Assembly: GCA_032629725.1 (NCBI GenBank)
Contig: JAFEVB010000023.1
Coordinates: forward strand, 186,001-250,000
From: Gremmenia infestans
Lineage: Eukaryota; Ascomycota; Leotiomycetes; Helotiales; Hamatocanthoscyphaceae
DNA length: 64,000 bases
Direction of reading: 5' to 3'
The notes below the pieces were generated by a model. It saw only the letters and a program-made list of their open reading frames with translations, ran no database searches and was not told where the DNA came from. Positions 34,117-45,679 of this stretch are shown piece by piece. Made by a program: the position numbers and the translations under genes. Each line of letters opens with the position of its first letter. The first letter of the stretch is position 1.

Positions 34117-37100
34117 CTTGAAGTTGAACTATGGACTCTGGATATCGGCGGGTCCGATACGAGAGTCGACGACGGGAAGGTTTGCTAAATGAGATGGATC
34201 GATGAGGTAGATGGTGTTCGTGGACTAAACGTAGTGTTTGGGAGTACAGGAACTAGAATGAAGATGTTTGTGTCAGTTGTTGTGTTGAGAGTTGTTCAGG
34301 CTGCGGTCAAATTGGAGCGGTGTGGTTTAAGTAGGCAGGTGTCGTAAGCAACGTTCTCGGTGTGAATGCATTTGCGATGTGCTCTCAGGACCGGGAAGGG
34401 GATTGAGACTGTTCTTGGGGAATCTCGAGATATTGAATTTGCAGGATTGGAATGCGTGGTACGTACCTATCTGTTGCTTCCAAGGGCGAGACGACGATTG
34501 AGGATATGGCGACCGAAGACGTGTTTGACTGCTTGAGAGATGCAGACAATGGGCTGCAGAGGGCAGAGACGACGAGATGATTCACTGGGGAAGGAGTCCA
34601 GAGAAAGAAACCTCGAGAGGATCACTGCTCAAGCCTTGGTGAAGGTTGGACTTGGGTCGGGTTGTGGTTTGGGTATGGAGGGGAGGGGAGAGACGTTGTG
34701 ATGGAAGATGAAGATGCTGACTGAAATGGTAGGGTAGGTACGGTACTCTGGTCTGGCTCTGCCTCGCTTAATGCGAAGGGCGCCTTCCTCAATCTGGTTT
34801 TATTATTTAAGGCCTGGACTACAGTACCAGACAATCAGCGGTCAATGCAAATTTATATAACATTACGCTTCATTTCTTGTATTATTATGTTAATTTATTC
34901 TGGTAAAAGCTTTGTCTATTCTATGGCGGAGTGCATATTATAGCCATGGATGGATGGATGGATGGATGGATGGATGGATGGCCCTTCTTCCCTTCGTTCC
35001 CTTTGCACTTCCACTTCACTTCACTTCTATTCCTAATCTTATTCATTTTCCAGTCGTTACACCGGGAACACGCAGAAGAGTGAATGACACTGTAATCTCA
35101 GCCCCCATTCCCCCCCTTCTACCAAAGTGCCAAGATTTAGTAGTGTTTATCGTCGTCGTATCATTGCTCCGCCCTTCGGCCTATTCGTTCCCTTCCCTCA
35201 CTGCCCTCGGCCCTTTAGGGAAAGGGAGAGGCAGAAGGTAGCCTGGTTCCAAAGCCTGAATGAAAGAGGGGGGACGCTGTTGGACACAAAACCCAGCTGA
35301 CCTGCTGCCCTAGCTCGCTATTCCTTCCCCCGATCCCGTCACCGACAGCCGGAAACCCACTCTTGACGGAAACACCGCCGCAGTATTCGTTGCAGCCTCG
35401 ACGCCCAAGCTGCCCAATATCAGATCCAGTTCCCCATTAATGCATTCACAGCCCATGTTTCACTGCGAATAACAATAACAATGAATCAAACAAAGCAGGA
35501 ATCCAACAAAGGGGAATGATTTGTTCCAATGCATGAATGCATACATAATGGAATAAATGCAAAAGACCCTTTTGAGTGAAAGGAGACCGGGGAGACCGGT
35601 TTCAAGTAGTCTCGCCTCCTGACGTCCAATGAATTTGCCTCATTGCGCGATTAATAAATGATCGAGTCAGGTCTAGGTCTCATTGCCCTTACATTTCTCT
35701 CTCTCTAGAGCATAGAAACATTCGACAGGTCACTACACAAAAAGGCACAATCCAGTATTGGGCTCGTAATCGAAGTGCTAATAATAACGACTTTGTTTGC
35801 CTTCCTTGCGGTATCAAGTCAACCCCTCCCTTCGTGCTGAACAAACAAAGCGGCACCATTTCGAAATGTTCCTCACCACTAAAAAGCATTAAAAATAAGT
35901 GCCGCTTGCTCCCTCGATGACTTTTCCTCAAAGGGCGTCCAAGTCGTCCGACCGACCCAAGTCGTCGGATTCTTGATTGGCGCACGCCTCAACTCGCAAT
36001 TCCGGTCATGGTTATGGTCATAGTCACACGGATTCGAAAGCCACGAGATACCCGAAACTCCAGCATTAACGTCTTGCCCCTTGAATAACGTCACAATCAT
36101 CCAGCTGATTTCCTCAGCATAATCAGCATCAGCCATTGAATACGAGTGTATTATTCAAATCTTCAAGTCATCTCTATCAAACAGCTCACTTTCTTTTATA
36201 ACCGTTAATCAAGCAACAAACAAATTCCCCAACGGGCTGAGCCGCCGCCGATACCATATTGATTTCCAATGTCCAATAACCACCTGCCAACACTTTATTC
36301 CTCTCCCTCTCCCTCTCCCTCTCCCTCTCCAGCCTCACATCCCATCCAAACGGAGCCCTTCCCACCACCAACGTTCCAGAACAACTCACCCTGCAGCCCG
36401 GAACCGAATCTGTTCGCTTTAGTTTCTAGATATTGGAGAACCTTATCTCACCCGTCCCCCTTTGATTTTATCCGGAGCCAGAGCCTGGGGAGACGTACAC
36501 CGGCCACTTACCTAGGTAGGTTGTAGGTACATCTACATACCGTATCTTGATAGGGGTGAAAATAGCATACGAGCATGGCATGGCCCCTAAAATAAGATGC
36601 GGAAAATATTGACTAGCGCGCGATTGCGCATTCAGGTGTTGCTGCAGCCTGCAAGCTCCAGGGGCGAATCAAGGGGGCTATCCCCGTGATCTGTATGTCA
36701 CGTGTGCGTATCAAGTCGAATTTCAAACCACACGTGTTCTCCTTTCTCCCTCTATTCTTTCTCATTTGATGGATCGTGGAATCAAATCACTGCCAAATGT
36801 TTCTAGTAAATTACTTTATCTTAGAATATCTACATAAAAGCACCGGAGGTGTAACAGTCGGTCCTTCCTTCTTCGCTCGCTTTGCTCAACTGTATTCCCG
36901 ACCCTTCATAGCAGATTGCGATGGTATAATCCTGACCCCTCTTATTGACCAAAAAATATATTTTCTACCTCCAGACTCCACCGGGTGAAATGTAGTAGCA
37001 AACAATCTATTACACCAAAATCATATGTGCATAGCAGCTCTAAACTTAAACTAACATACCACTCAAATAAAGAACTATCCGTTTCAAAAAGCCGAGAACT

Positions 37101-37119
37101 AAAAGTCAATCAGGTTACA
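34117..37119. other. Intergenic, about 3 kb
   Basis: Upstream region of the kinase gene and 3' flank of the secreted-protein gene. It holds an ATGG microsatellite (34946-34981) and a CTCTCC run (about 36300-36330). ORFs within it are low-complexity and uncalled. It is long enough to include a long kinase leader with introns. Confidence 0.4.
34946..34981. repeat. ATGG tetranucleotide microsatellite, 9 copies
   Basis: Nine perfect ATGG copies about 0.8 kb upstream of the kinase start codon. Confidence 0.88.
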
Positions 37120-38616
37120 CTAACTCCAACATATCACCAACCAAAAGGAGACCCAAAACATAATGCCGCCATACCCAAATCCGCCACTCACCCTAATTCT
37201 CTTCTTCTTCTTCGGGGCCATGCTCGAATCCCTTTTGCAAAATGACAGACCTCCACCGAAGAACCGGCGGGAAACTAGCACACAGAACTCAAGCACTCCA
37301 ACCAATTTCCCTCGTCTGTGGCGGGTTAGTGGTCGGATCAGTAGACGGAGCCTGGCATGTATCCCCCTCTGTCCGTCTGGGATCGCCTCCACCGAGAACA
37401 CGCCCTGGATGCCCCCAAACGAAACGTTTACCGAGAAGGCCCTCTGCGGATTGTGTTTCGCAAAGTCGTTCATGAGGCTCAGCATCGCATCTTTATCCGT
37501 CTGAGTATCTGAGCACTTGCTAGCTGGGACCTTGTTGGTCGTGACTCCAGACATGGCCCCATAGGTGGCCGCCGCCCCCGCGACAACAGGTGGCAGCACA
37601 ATCCTGACGACGGCAGGGGAGTTGAGATAGCCCCAGATTTGCCCCCCGCTGAGTTGGGATATTTGGTTTAAGAAGTTCTCGGCTGCGGTCGCGACGTGGA
37701 AGACTGTATCGGTTGTGATCGAGGGTGCGATGGCGTGGAGGTAGCAAACAACGGCTTCTTCACAAGTAGCGTAGAGAAAGTTGCGCTCGAAAAGTGCGGC
37801 TGGCTCGCGCAGAGAGATGTCCCGGCCGGTGGGATTGAATTCGCGTTTGGTGGGTACAGGAGGTGCTGTGAGATTAAGCCTAGGAGTCGAGGATTTAGCT
37901 TTAGGTTCTGCAAATTAAAGTAATAACAATTTCCTAAGCAGCAAGCCAGCTGTGAGATGAGTTCAGAAGAGGAAAGCAGAAGAGCCCCCAAGACAAGCTG
38001 TAGTGAAAACAAACAAAACAAAGAATATATGGATACTTACTTGGTGGTGTTCTGAAGGTGGACGCTGTCATCCCAATCAGAAGGGTTAATTCCTCGATAG
38101 ACGGTATCAGCAACTTGATGCCACTTGTACATATGCCACTTGTACATGTCGCTACCATAAGGAGCAACGACACCATGTGTATAGCCGTACGGATCAGAGG
38201 ACGGGGAGCTAGAGTCGTCTCGCTTCGCTTTTTCATAGTCGTTGTATATTTGAATCACATTAAAAGATTTATAGTTGATAGCAAAATCCGAGACACCAAT
38301 ACACGAATTATCGGCCTGGGCAACTGCAGTCTTATTATCGCAGTTGTTGGATGAATAGAACACTACTGTTGTATTGCTGCAACGATAATTAACAAACGAA
38401 ACATGATAAAGATATTAAAGAATACTTACTCGTCGACAGCTCCAGTGGAAGACACAGGGGCTCCTGAAGCGTCTCCGACATATAGCGTTTGGCAGCCTTG
38501 TGATGGACCTCCGATCTATTCTCCGATGTCTGAACCAGCACAGTTATGTCAACTTTGAATGCTGTGATAGTAGACCCAAAGAGGGCGACAATATTAAGAG
38601 CGTGAGTTTGCTTCAT
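37120..38616 (-). CDS. Predicted secreted Cys-containing protein, model uncertain
   Basis: I do not recognise the family. A signal-peptide-like start (MKQTHALNIVALFGSTITAF) at 38616 is followed by three supported exons: 38515-38430, 38376-38041 and from 37879. Introns 38377-38429 and 37880-38040 are in phase. The middle part has paired cysteines and motifs GCQTLYVGDASG and WDDSVHLQN; the last part is helix-rich with a further Cys pair. Two points are doubtful. First, joining the signal peptide to exon 2 needs a 38-nt intron (38516-38553), shorter than usual, and the same bases read as sensible protein in the exon-2 frame with a TAG, so a lesion is possible. Second, the 3' end may be spliced (CTAAC branch before an acceptor near 37315) rather than run to 37120. 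A 15-bp in-frame duplication lies at 38119-38148. Confidence 0.5.
38119..38148 (-). repeat. 15-bp in-frame tandem duplication
   Basis: Two adjacent 15-bp copies (one difference) encode the pentapeptide MYKWH twice in the secreted-protein gene. Confidence 0.9.
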
Positions 38617-39591
38617 GACTTAAAACTGCCGAACGAAACTGCCTTGGAGAGAATGTTTGAGAAAGAAGACATGAGGGTTAAAGACCTCTCTTAAATCCAT
38701 ATCTCATTACATACTGGTAGGCTGGGTGATCACTCCATTTACGATAATTTGTACTCCAGTTTGGGTATCTGAAGTACCCAAGAAAGGAGCCAGGGTGATG
38801 AATGATTCAATCACAGTAAGACGATTCCAATTATAGTCTCACCCAAGGCTCAAAACCTGCTCGGTCGTTACTAATTCTCCATCAAATTTTGTAGTTGGAG
38901 TGTTGAAGGATGACGGTAGGTGCATGACTATGGCTCGTGTTGAAAAACTTACATGGTAGTTGACGTTGGTATCTGACCTTTACCTCGCCTTGCTCTATCT
39001 GAGTGTCGGTATAAGAGGTGATTGAGGCTGATGTTGGTGTTGGTGCTGATGTTGTTGGAGGTAGGGGCGGGGAAGAGGCGAAGCGTCATTGCTGTACACA
39101 ACTATTCAGCCGTCATCATAGAGATAAACTGTCACAAATTGACGGCCGCTTAGACGAACACTACAATCAGCGCCCAATTGGATGTCAAAAGCCTTGACTA
39201 AGTAAAGAAAAACCTGCTGGTGGTGAAAGGAAGAAGGTATAATACTGTATTAGTCCTACCATAAAGAGATTCGTTTAAACCCCCACCACAAGTCTAATTA
39301 TTTGCCCACTTTTAATTATACTCCATGTGTTGGGAGTGAAAATCGGAAACTATAGTTTCAAGTTGAAATCTTAGGGTTTGGGCAGGCTTCGAAACCTGCT
39401 ATTCATATAAGTAGGTCAACAGGAAAGATTCTGTAGAGAAGGATAATACCCGGTCCTACACTGACCATGATTTAACCACAAAATATGAAAGAAGTAACCA
39501 ATTCGTCAAGTGGCTATGCTGCGCACTCGTGATTTTACTGAACACTCTGAACGAGCCACGCACAAATACTTTTACGTGAAATTCTAGCCCT
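38617..39591. other. Intergenic, about 1 kb
   Basis: Promoter side of the secreted-protein gene and 3' flank of the reductase gene. No gene or repeat was recognised. Confidence 0.4.
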
Positions 39592-40635
39592 TCAATCAGC
39601 CTTCCTCTCCCTATCCATGGTGTCGAATGCGCGCAGCCTTATCCGTTCTTGCATATACTTCTGGATCCTTAGGACGATCTCACCCGTCAGCGAAGGCAAG
39701 TTCTGCAGGGCCAACTGCGCGAAAGCATGGGCCCAATACGGAGTCATGGACCAGCCTATGCAGTGTGCACCACCAGTTTTCCCTACCTTCCCCAAGACCG
39801 TCTTTATAAAGTCCTTTGGGGTAGGTGTAAACCAAGTGCCCTCTCCAGCTTTTGCTATAGTCGACGAGACCACAAGCTGCACATCCACGCCTTCTGGTTT
39901 CAGCTCGGCTGCGGGAGCCGTAGACCACTGATGTAAGAAAGCTTTGCTGCCACTGTATGTAGCTAGGAGGGGCGTGGGGAAGAGCCCATTGAACGATCCC
40001 ATTGTCAAGATGAGACCACGGTGCCGCTGAGCCATGCCCTGGGCAATGAGCCGCGTGACCATGAGGGTTGCTGTGCAGTTGACAGAGATAATATCTGTAA
40101 TCTCTTCTTTGGGCGCGGAGACGAACGGAACAGGTATCGTATGCAACTGACTATCGTTGTTGACTAAAATTGCGACATTCAAGTGTTCAACAAACGCTTC
40201 GAGTTCGTTGTAATTGTCGCTTGAGGGCTTGGAAGCAGCTGTGAGCAAGATTTTTGTTTGCGCATCTGGATAACGAGATTTGATTGCTTGCGCGAGAGTT
40301 TCCAGCTTCGATTGCGTGCGGGAGAGGAGAAGAGTATTGAAACCGTGCGATGCGAGGGCCAAAGCATATTCGGCGCCTAGATCATCTTCGACGCCATTAA
40401 TGATAGCCCATGAGCCCCTTTCACCATATTTTCGAAGCTGCGTACTTTGTCAGGACATACATAAATTTGCCCTCAATTCGAGAAGACTCACATCTGTACC
40501 GCTCAACACAAACAGCTCGACTAAGAGGATGTAAATATCACCAGCTTTGCGGATGAGATAGAAAAAACCTATCCAGGCGCATACCCGGGACAAGCTCAGG
40601 GTGGATAAAAAGCCTACAATGTCGGCAGTAAGCAT
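39592..40635 (-). CDS. Short-chain dehydrogenase, 3-ketoacyl-CoA reductase-like
   Basis: Two exons (40635-40492 and 40437-39592) give 329 residues. A hydrophobic N terminus (VCAWIGFFYLIRK and further residues) suggests an ER-membrane anchor, and the LRKYGERGSWAIINGV segment is the start of the Rossmann fold as in the very-long-chain 3-oxoacyl-CoA reductase/17-beta-HSD12 group. Catalytic residues are present: Ser 196 (TMGSFNGL) and Tyr 209/Lys 213 (TYSGSK). The glycine-rich cofactor motif is degenerate (NGVEDDLGAEYA instead of TGxxxGIG) and the NNxG motif reads NNDS. It is therefore likely a diverged paralogue of the housekeeping fatty-acid elongation reductase. It is divergent from the transporter at 40951. 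Confidence 0.8.
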
Positions 40636-40950
40636 ATCAATGGTGTTAACTATTCCAACAGAAGGTGGAAGCTGTGAGACGCGACCAGGACTCCATACCT
40701 AGGGATACCTAACTGCTATACTGTGCCCCTGGCAATAAGGTAAGCAACTGTGAATCCTACGGTGCTTCCGTACAGTGTTGGTTGGCACTTCACTATTGGG
40801 AAAACAAAGGACGAGACGAAAAGTCTTGGCAAAGAACCATTTAATCTTTGTGCTTTTCATAATTTGCGCATTTCGTTGACTCACTCACTTGTGCTGACAA
40901 TTTCTTACGACCCAAATACAATCCGACAATCCAAATTGTAAACACCTATA
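40636..40950. promoter_or_regulatory. Bidirectional promoter, reductase and MFS transporter
   Basis: 315 bp between divergent start codons. Shared control of the pair is possible. No motif was identified. Confidence 0.45.
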
Positions 40951-42595
40951 ATGCCGCAAAATGAAAACGTTACTCACTATGAGCTGGAGTCTTCTTCACC
41001 AGACATCCGCGAGCAAGATCCCGACGGCCCGGACCCCGCCCAAGAGGTATCCCACGAACTCAGCACAGATCGTAACTATACCAGGCGAAACAATTCACAT
41101 AGGACGAGGTATTACGTTCTTATAGGCTCGGCCATATTACAGCTTCCGATCTGGGGTATGTGACCAGAATCCGTTGTCCCATTTTCCTACCTTCTAGCTT
41201 ACACGTAATGCATGCTTTGCTATGAGTTATGGCGTATTCCAGGAATTCTATTATGAGAACTGGACGCTGGATGGGAGTCGTGCACAGACTGGTATTATCG
41301 GTACGACCCAAAATGGGGTTATGTATCTATCTATGCCCTTCTTATTCGCCTTGTTTACAAAACGATGGGCTCGTTGGCGCCAGTCTGCTGCTCTTTGTGG
41401 GACCGTGGTAAGTGTTCAATGTCTACGGATAACATTTCTTTTCAGCCCGCTTTGCAGTTGACAAAATCTTCTATCTAAATGGTATTTGTCTGCTTTAATC
41501 CAACTCCAAAAACCGAGACTAATTCCCAGCTTCCTTTAGCTTGCTTGCCTCAGTTTCATACTGTCTTCTTTCAGCACCAACGTATGGCATTTGATTGTGA
41601 CACAAGGAGTCATGGCAGCATTAGGATGCGCCCTTATCTACAGTCCAATGACACTGTCACTTGGAGAATGGTTTCAAGCCACAACCAGCAATCAAGGCGC
41701 CGTCAACCGAGCGGTAGCATACGGAGTTGTCCTTTCCAGCAAAAACATCGTGGGTTCCACATGCCCATTTCTATTCCGGGGCCTTCTTGACCACTACGAC
41801 TTTCGCGCTACCTTGAGAATCTGGACAGCTCTTTTAGGCGGAACCTGTCTTCTTGGAATAGCTCTGATACCCACACACCCTTCGAGCATGCCGAATTCTT
41901 CGCGGACCCATCGAACTCCCAAAATCCCATGGCATTTCCTCCGACACAATACTTTCTACGTCTACAGCATTGCCATTATATTTCAAAGCGCGGGATACGG
42001 TATCCCGCAAACATACATCAACCAGTACGGCAAAGAGATCACCATGCTATCTCAGACCTGGGCCACCCTTCTCCTCACCCTATTCAACGTCCCCGGTATC
42101 ATAGCCTCGTCATTCTTCGGATACCTGAGCGATAATAAGCTCTTCCCTCTTTCAGCAGCAACCGTAGCCTCCATCCCCCCCGTCAGCTCCGCTTGCTCCG
42201 CGTTCCTTCTCTGGGGTCTAACATCGCAAGGCAGTGGGGGCCTAGCCCTGCTAATCCTATTCTCAATCACCTTTGGCTTCTTTTCCAGCGGCTACAGCGC
42301 CACCTGGGGCGGTTTCCTCAACGAGCTAGAGCGCGAAGCTGCACAGGCCAATGAAGCAATTGATGCAGGTATGATGTATGGATTGCTGAACGGTGCGAGG
42401 GGTATCGGATATGTGAGTGGGGGTTTTGCTAGTGTGCCTCTGCTCAGAGCGGGAAGCGGTTTCAGCGGAAAGTTCGCCTATGGCACGACTTTCGGGCCTC
42501 TTATCATCTTCACAGGTCTCACTTCAGTATTGGGCGGATGTGTTTTGATACGGAAATGGGAGAAACAGCTGCTTCGTATATTCAATTTCGCCTGA
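40951..42595 (+). CDS. MFS transporter, monocarboxylate-porter-like
   Basis: Three exons (40951-41159, 41227-41407, 41540-42595) encode 481 residues in phase. The first intron needs a weak GTGACC donor at 41160; the more obvious GTATGT at 41156 breaks the frame. A polar N terminus is followed by the family motif PIWGIYGVFQEFY and about 12 hydrophobic segments, including GVMAALGCALIYSP, SSKNIVGSTCPFLFRGLLD and GLLNGARGIGYVSGG. This is the fungal MCT-like branch, which moves monocarboxylates, riboflavin-like molecules or unknown metabolites. The substrate is unknown; the divergent reductase neighbour hints at a lipid or polyketide-like metabolite, as inference only. Confidence 0.8.
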
Positions 42596-42951
42596 GACTG
42601 TCAATTGCCTTTGAACATATATACGATGGAGCGATCAATTATCAGTGGCTGGGACCATTGTGTCCGAATTTCGAATTGCGAGCAAAATGACAAGTATAAG
42701 CATCTGCAGACAGCTACATTAAGAATCGTTTGATTTCTGGTTTCTGGATGTAGTGGGAGATGGACGGGAAATCATCAATTGGGTGTAGATGAATCATCCG
42801 GCAAAGGAATGAAAGCACAGGGAAACGTACGAAGTAGGGCTAAATCATAGTATTGAATTGCTATTATATAGAGAACACCAGTTTCCTGGTGTACTTTAAC
42901 CTCGGTTAAAGGCGTGGTATAACAATCATAAGGAAAGTAATATAGTGGCAA
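42596..42951. other. Intergenic with two adjacent hairpins
   Basis: The 3' flank of the transporter gene turns strongly AT-rich and ends with two inverted repeats at 42875-42911. Confidence 0.45.
42875..42911. repeat. Two tandem hairpins
   Basis: ACACCAG/CTGGTGT with a 4-nt loop (42875-42892) is directly followed by CTTTAACC/GGTTAAAG with a 2-nt loop (42894-42911). They lie about 40 bp past the stop of the AT-rich orphan frame. Confidence 0.75.
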
Positions 42952-43287
42952 TTATAAATCTTTGGTTAAGCGTACTGCATCTATTATTCCTCTATTTACT
43001 ACTAATGTTTTTTGGTTAGTAGAACGTACCATAATATCCGATCCATTTACTGTTTTTAAAGTATATCTACCATCGTCAAAGAAATTTAAAACACATCTAT
43101 GCAAAACCTTTGCTTCAGCTGTATCACTTTTTATTTTTAATTCTGAAGAAAAGCGTTCAGAATATATACCAAATTGACGAGATATATTTGACCCATTGTA
43201 ATTATATTGACCTTGTAGTTTATCTAATAAGCCTTTTTTTAGTGAGTTGAATTCATCAGGAGATTGACCAGCGGGTATATCCAGGTT
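42952..43287 (-). pseudogene. AT-rich orphan ORF fragment, no start codon
   Basis: A frame of 111 codons is open on the minus strand from 43287 to a TAA at 42954-42952. It has no early Met, so it is the 3' part of something longer. The translation looks like real protein, with balanced charge and no low complexity; segments are GLLDKLQGQYNYNG, CVLNFFDDGRYTLKTVNG and VVNRGIIDAVRLTKDL. Codon choice is overwhelmingly A/T-ending (TTA, ATA, AAA, AGA, GGT), unlike every neighbouring gene. I do not recognise the family. Candidate origins are an integrated fragment of a foreign or cytoplasmic replicon, such as a mycovirus or linear plasmid, an organellar insertion, or a transposon piece. Confidence 0.4.
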
Positions 43288-44274
43288 TTAACCAACTAGC
43301 TTGGCCTTCCTCCCTCTATCTACCTATTACAAATTCCTGTGCAACCTGACTGCCGCGTGCCGCTTGGAACAGTCTACCTAAGAGTTGACAGCTATGAAGG
43401 TCAGCCTGTAAATACAACCTAATCCTATAATCCAACTTCAACTTCTTCACGGCGGCGGCGGCTCTACTATATGAGTCCGGAGTAATTGGCCTGTATTGTG
43501 TTGAGATCCAGCGCAAAAGCTTTCTTGCACAGCATGTCTCTGAGAACCTCAGGAATATGCTATTTGAAGGCTAAGCGCGATATCAAAATCTAACGGGGAA
43601 ACAGAAACAGAAGTAGCGGTACTAAGTCGCTACACAAACTATTCTTAGGCAATCTTCTTTATCATCTCTAAAGAAAAAATGGTCTCTAGTCTTCGAACTC
43701 TCCTTCTTTCTTGAATAGTCTATATAACCTCTTCTCTTTAGTCCAGGGAATCCTTAATTAAATCACGCCTATACTACTCGCTCGAAAAGTGCAACAAGGA
43801 GTAGAGCACGCGATCTGCAGTCGTCACCCCAGATATAAATTTTCAATCAAAGTATATCCAGAAAACAGTCCGAAGTTCAAGTCAATGCTTTTGGTGCTGT
43901 TTGGAACTTGTCTCTAACCAAGACCCAGACACTGGTTCACACCTTCAATCACACTCAATCTCACAGAAGTGGTAAATTGAGAATGATTCGATAACCCCTA
44001 CAGGAGACAGGATAATGGCAACACGTGAGCACATCTTCAAGCCGAGATTGGTACTGGAACCGAGCTTTTGAAAGTGCTTCATTTGATATGAACCTGTAAG
44101 CCCTCACTTCTGTTTTCGGGGCAGGCCTTTAAGCTCCGTTGGCTTTTGATATATCAGTCAAACATAAAACTTGCGCTCAATAATCTACATTCCCTCTACC
44201 CCTCCCTCAAACGCCCGCCACCGTCGCACAAGCTACAACACAAGCAACAAAAAGTACTATCCCAACTCCTCAGC
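43288..44274. other. Intergenic, about 1 kb
   Basis: A 66-codon minus-strand ORF (43316-43516) is protein-like but unassigned and is not called. Otherwise no feature was seen. Confidence 0.35.
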
Positions 44275-45679
44275 CTACCACTGCATAGTATAATTCCCAC
44301 TCCCAGTAATCATCTGCACCAGATTCAACCTCGCACTCCAGACAATATTATACGTTACCCCCTTCCCTCTAACCCCCTGCACGACCCCCTCCTCCTTCTC
44401 CCCCACCGCCGCAGCAGCGCTCTTGATATCACTATCCCTCCCCACCGCGCCTGCCGCCCGGTGGTGATGAAACAGCATCGGCTCCACGCTCACGCACTTC
44501 AGTCCCAATAGCTGCTGTTGACACGCAAACGCCAGCTGTAGATCGAACGCCAGATTCCACCACGCTTGCACCGCGAGGATCGCGAGTAGTTTCTGCGCCC
44601 CGGCCCGGCTTACCCCGTACGCGAAGCTGCACACGGGGTGCACGCCGCGGTGCACGATCCGCGTACCGTCTGGGATAGTCTTTCAGCAGGTGCAGCCAGC
44701 CGAGATGGGCTTTCGGGGCCACGGTGGAGTCGTTGTGCATTATGTAGAGGGGATCGGAGGGGAGCAAGGGGAGCGCGTCGTCGGTTCTGGCTTCGCCGCA
44801 GTGGCCTGGCCAGAGAACGTCCCAGTCGTCACCGTAGGGTGAGGCTTGGGGGGCTGTTAGTGGGATACCAGAGATGGTGCGGACGCCTTTGGCGAAGTCG
44901 CGCATTTGGGAGGGCAGGCGGATGTCCCAGTCCATGTCATCTTCCATGATTAGGACTGATGATAGGTCGCTTTCGATGACACTATTGTGAGCGGGCAGGC
45001 ACAGGTCAATACAGGCTTGGGATACGTATATGTGTATATACTGCGAAGAGTGAGTTATCCTACGAACCTTCGGACAGCGTTCAGATGGCTCCGCCTGGAG
45101 CCCAATTCGCCTCCTTTTAGTTTCAAGCCCTAAACGCTAAATAAGTCTTGTCCGGAGGTACGGTACCGGGTTTCACAGAAACGTAACGTACTGGAGGTTG
45201 CGCTTTATCGACCACGTCTTCGCCTCTCATCGCATCCATAAACTCGACCTCGAAACCCGTCAATGAACTCGACAAGACCATCGCATCCCTCTTATCAGAC
45301 CGCTCTTTGAGCCCTATAACAAGCACCTTCCCGAACTAGAACATAACAAAGGTGTAGTTAGATGTATTGCGCAAATCAAGAAGAAGTCAATCATAATAGT
45401 GGCAGAGAGCCTTCGAAAGAGAAGGCTGTAGCTAGCTATGCCATTACATACCCCCAGCGTTCTGTTACCCGCCCGCTCGACCTCCTCGTTGCCTTTCTCC
45501 GCCTCGCTCGATAAAGATGCTGAATACCCCGCCGCATGTTGGACTGAAGCTTGACCGCCGGAGCTCCATCGCGTTGTTGAATCAACCGAACTCAGCAAAC
45601 CCAGGAAGAGAAGTAGGAGAACGACTGCGCACACTGCACTAGCAAGGAGAAGTGGAGTTGGCTTATTAGTGAAGCGCAT
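44275..45679 (-). pseudogene. GT25-family glycosyltransferase, apparent frameshift
   Basis: Four exons: 45679-45452 (type II membrane anchor, LLLASAVCAVVLLLLFLGLL), 45335-45167, 45113-45068 and 44981-44275. The introns are GT-AG and in phase. The luminal part begins VLVIGLKERSDKRDAM and includes the family landmarks GGELGSRRSHLNAV, VLIMEDDMDWD (metal-binding acidic motif), WDVLWPGHCGE and VCSFAYGVSRAGAQKLL. Near 44671 the frame shifts by one base between LLKDYP and DGTRIVHR, both expected in one family segment. No intron explains it, because the only in-phase alternative removes conserved residues. Either one base was inserted and the gene is broken, or the assembly has an error. A broken gene would lose the C-terminal half of the catalytic domain. 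Confidence 0.72.

Noticed and set aside
40951..41163. GTATGT at 41156 as the first transporter donor
   Set aside because: It leaves the wrong phase for the next exon; the weaker GTGACC at 41160 keeps the frame.
44275..44947. Treating the glycosyltransferase frame change as an intron
   Set aside because: The only in-phase GT-AG pair would delete residues (HLGWLHLLKDY) that belong to the family segment, and its GTGGCC donor is poor.
45111..45170. Apparent stops after the TYLAFRA segment in the GT25 gene as a lesion
   Set aside because: A 53-bp GT-AG intron (45114-45166) removes them and joins the frame in phase to GGELGSRRSH.
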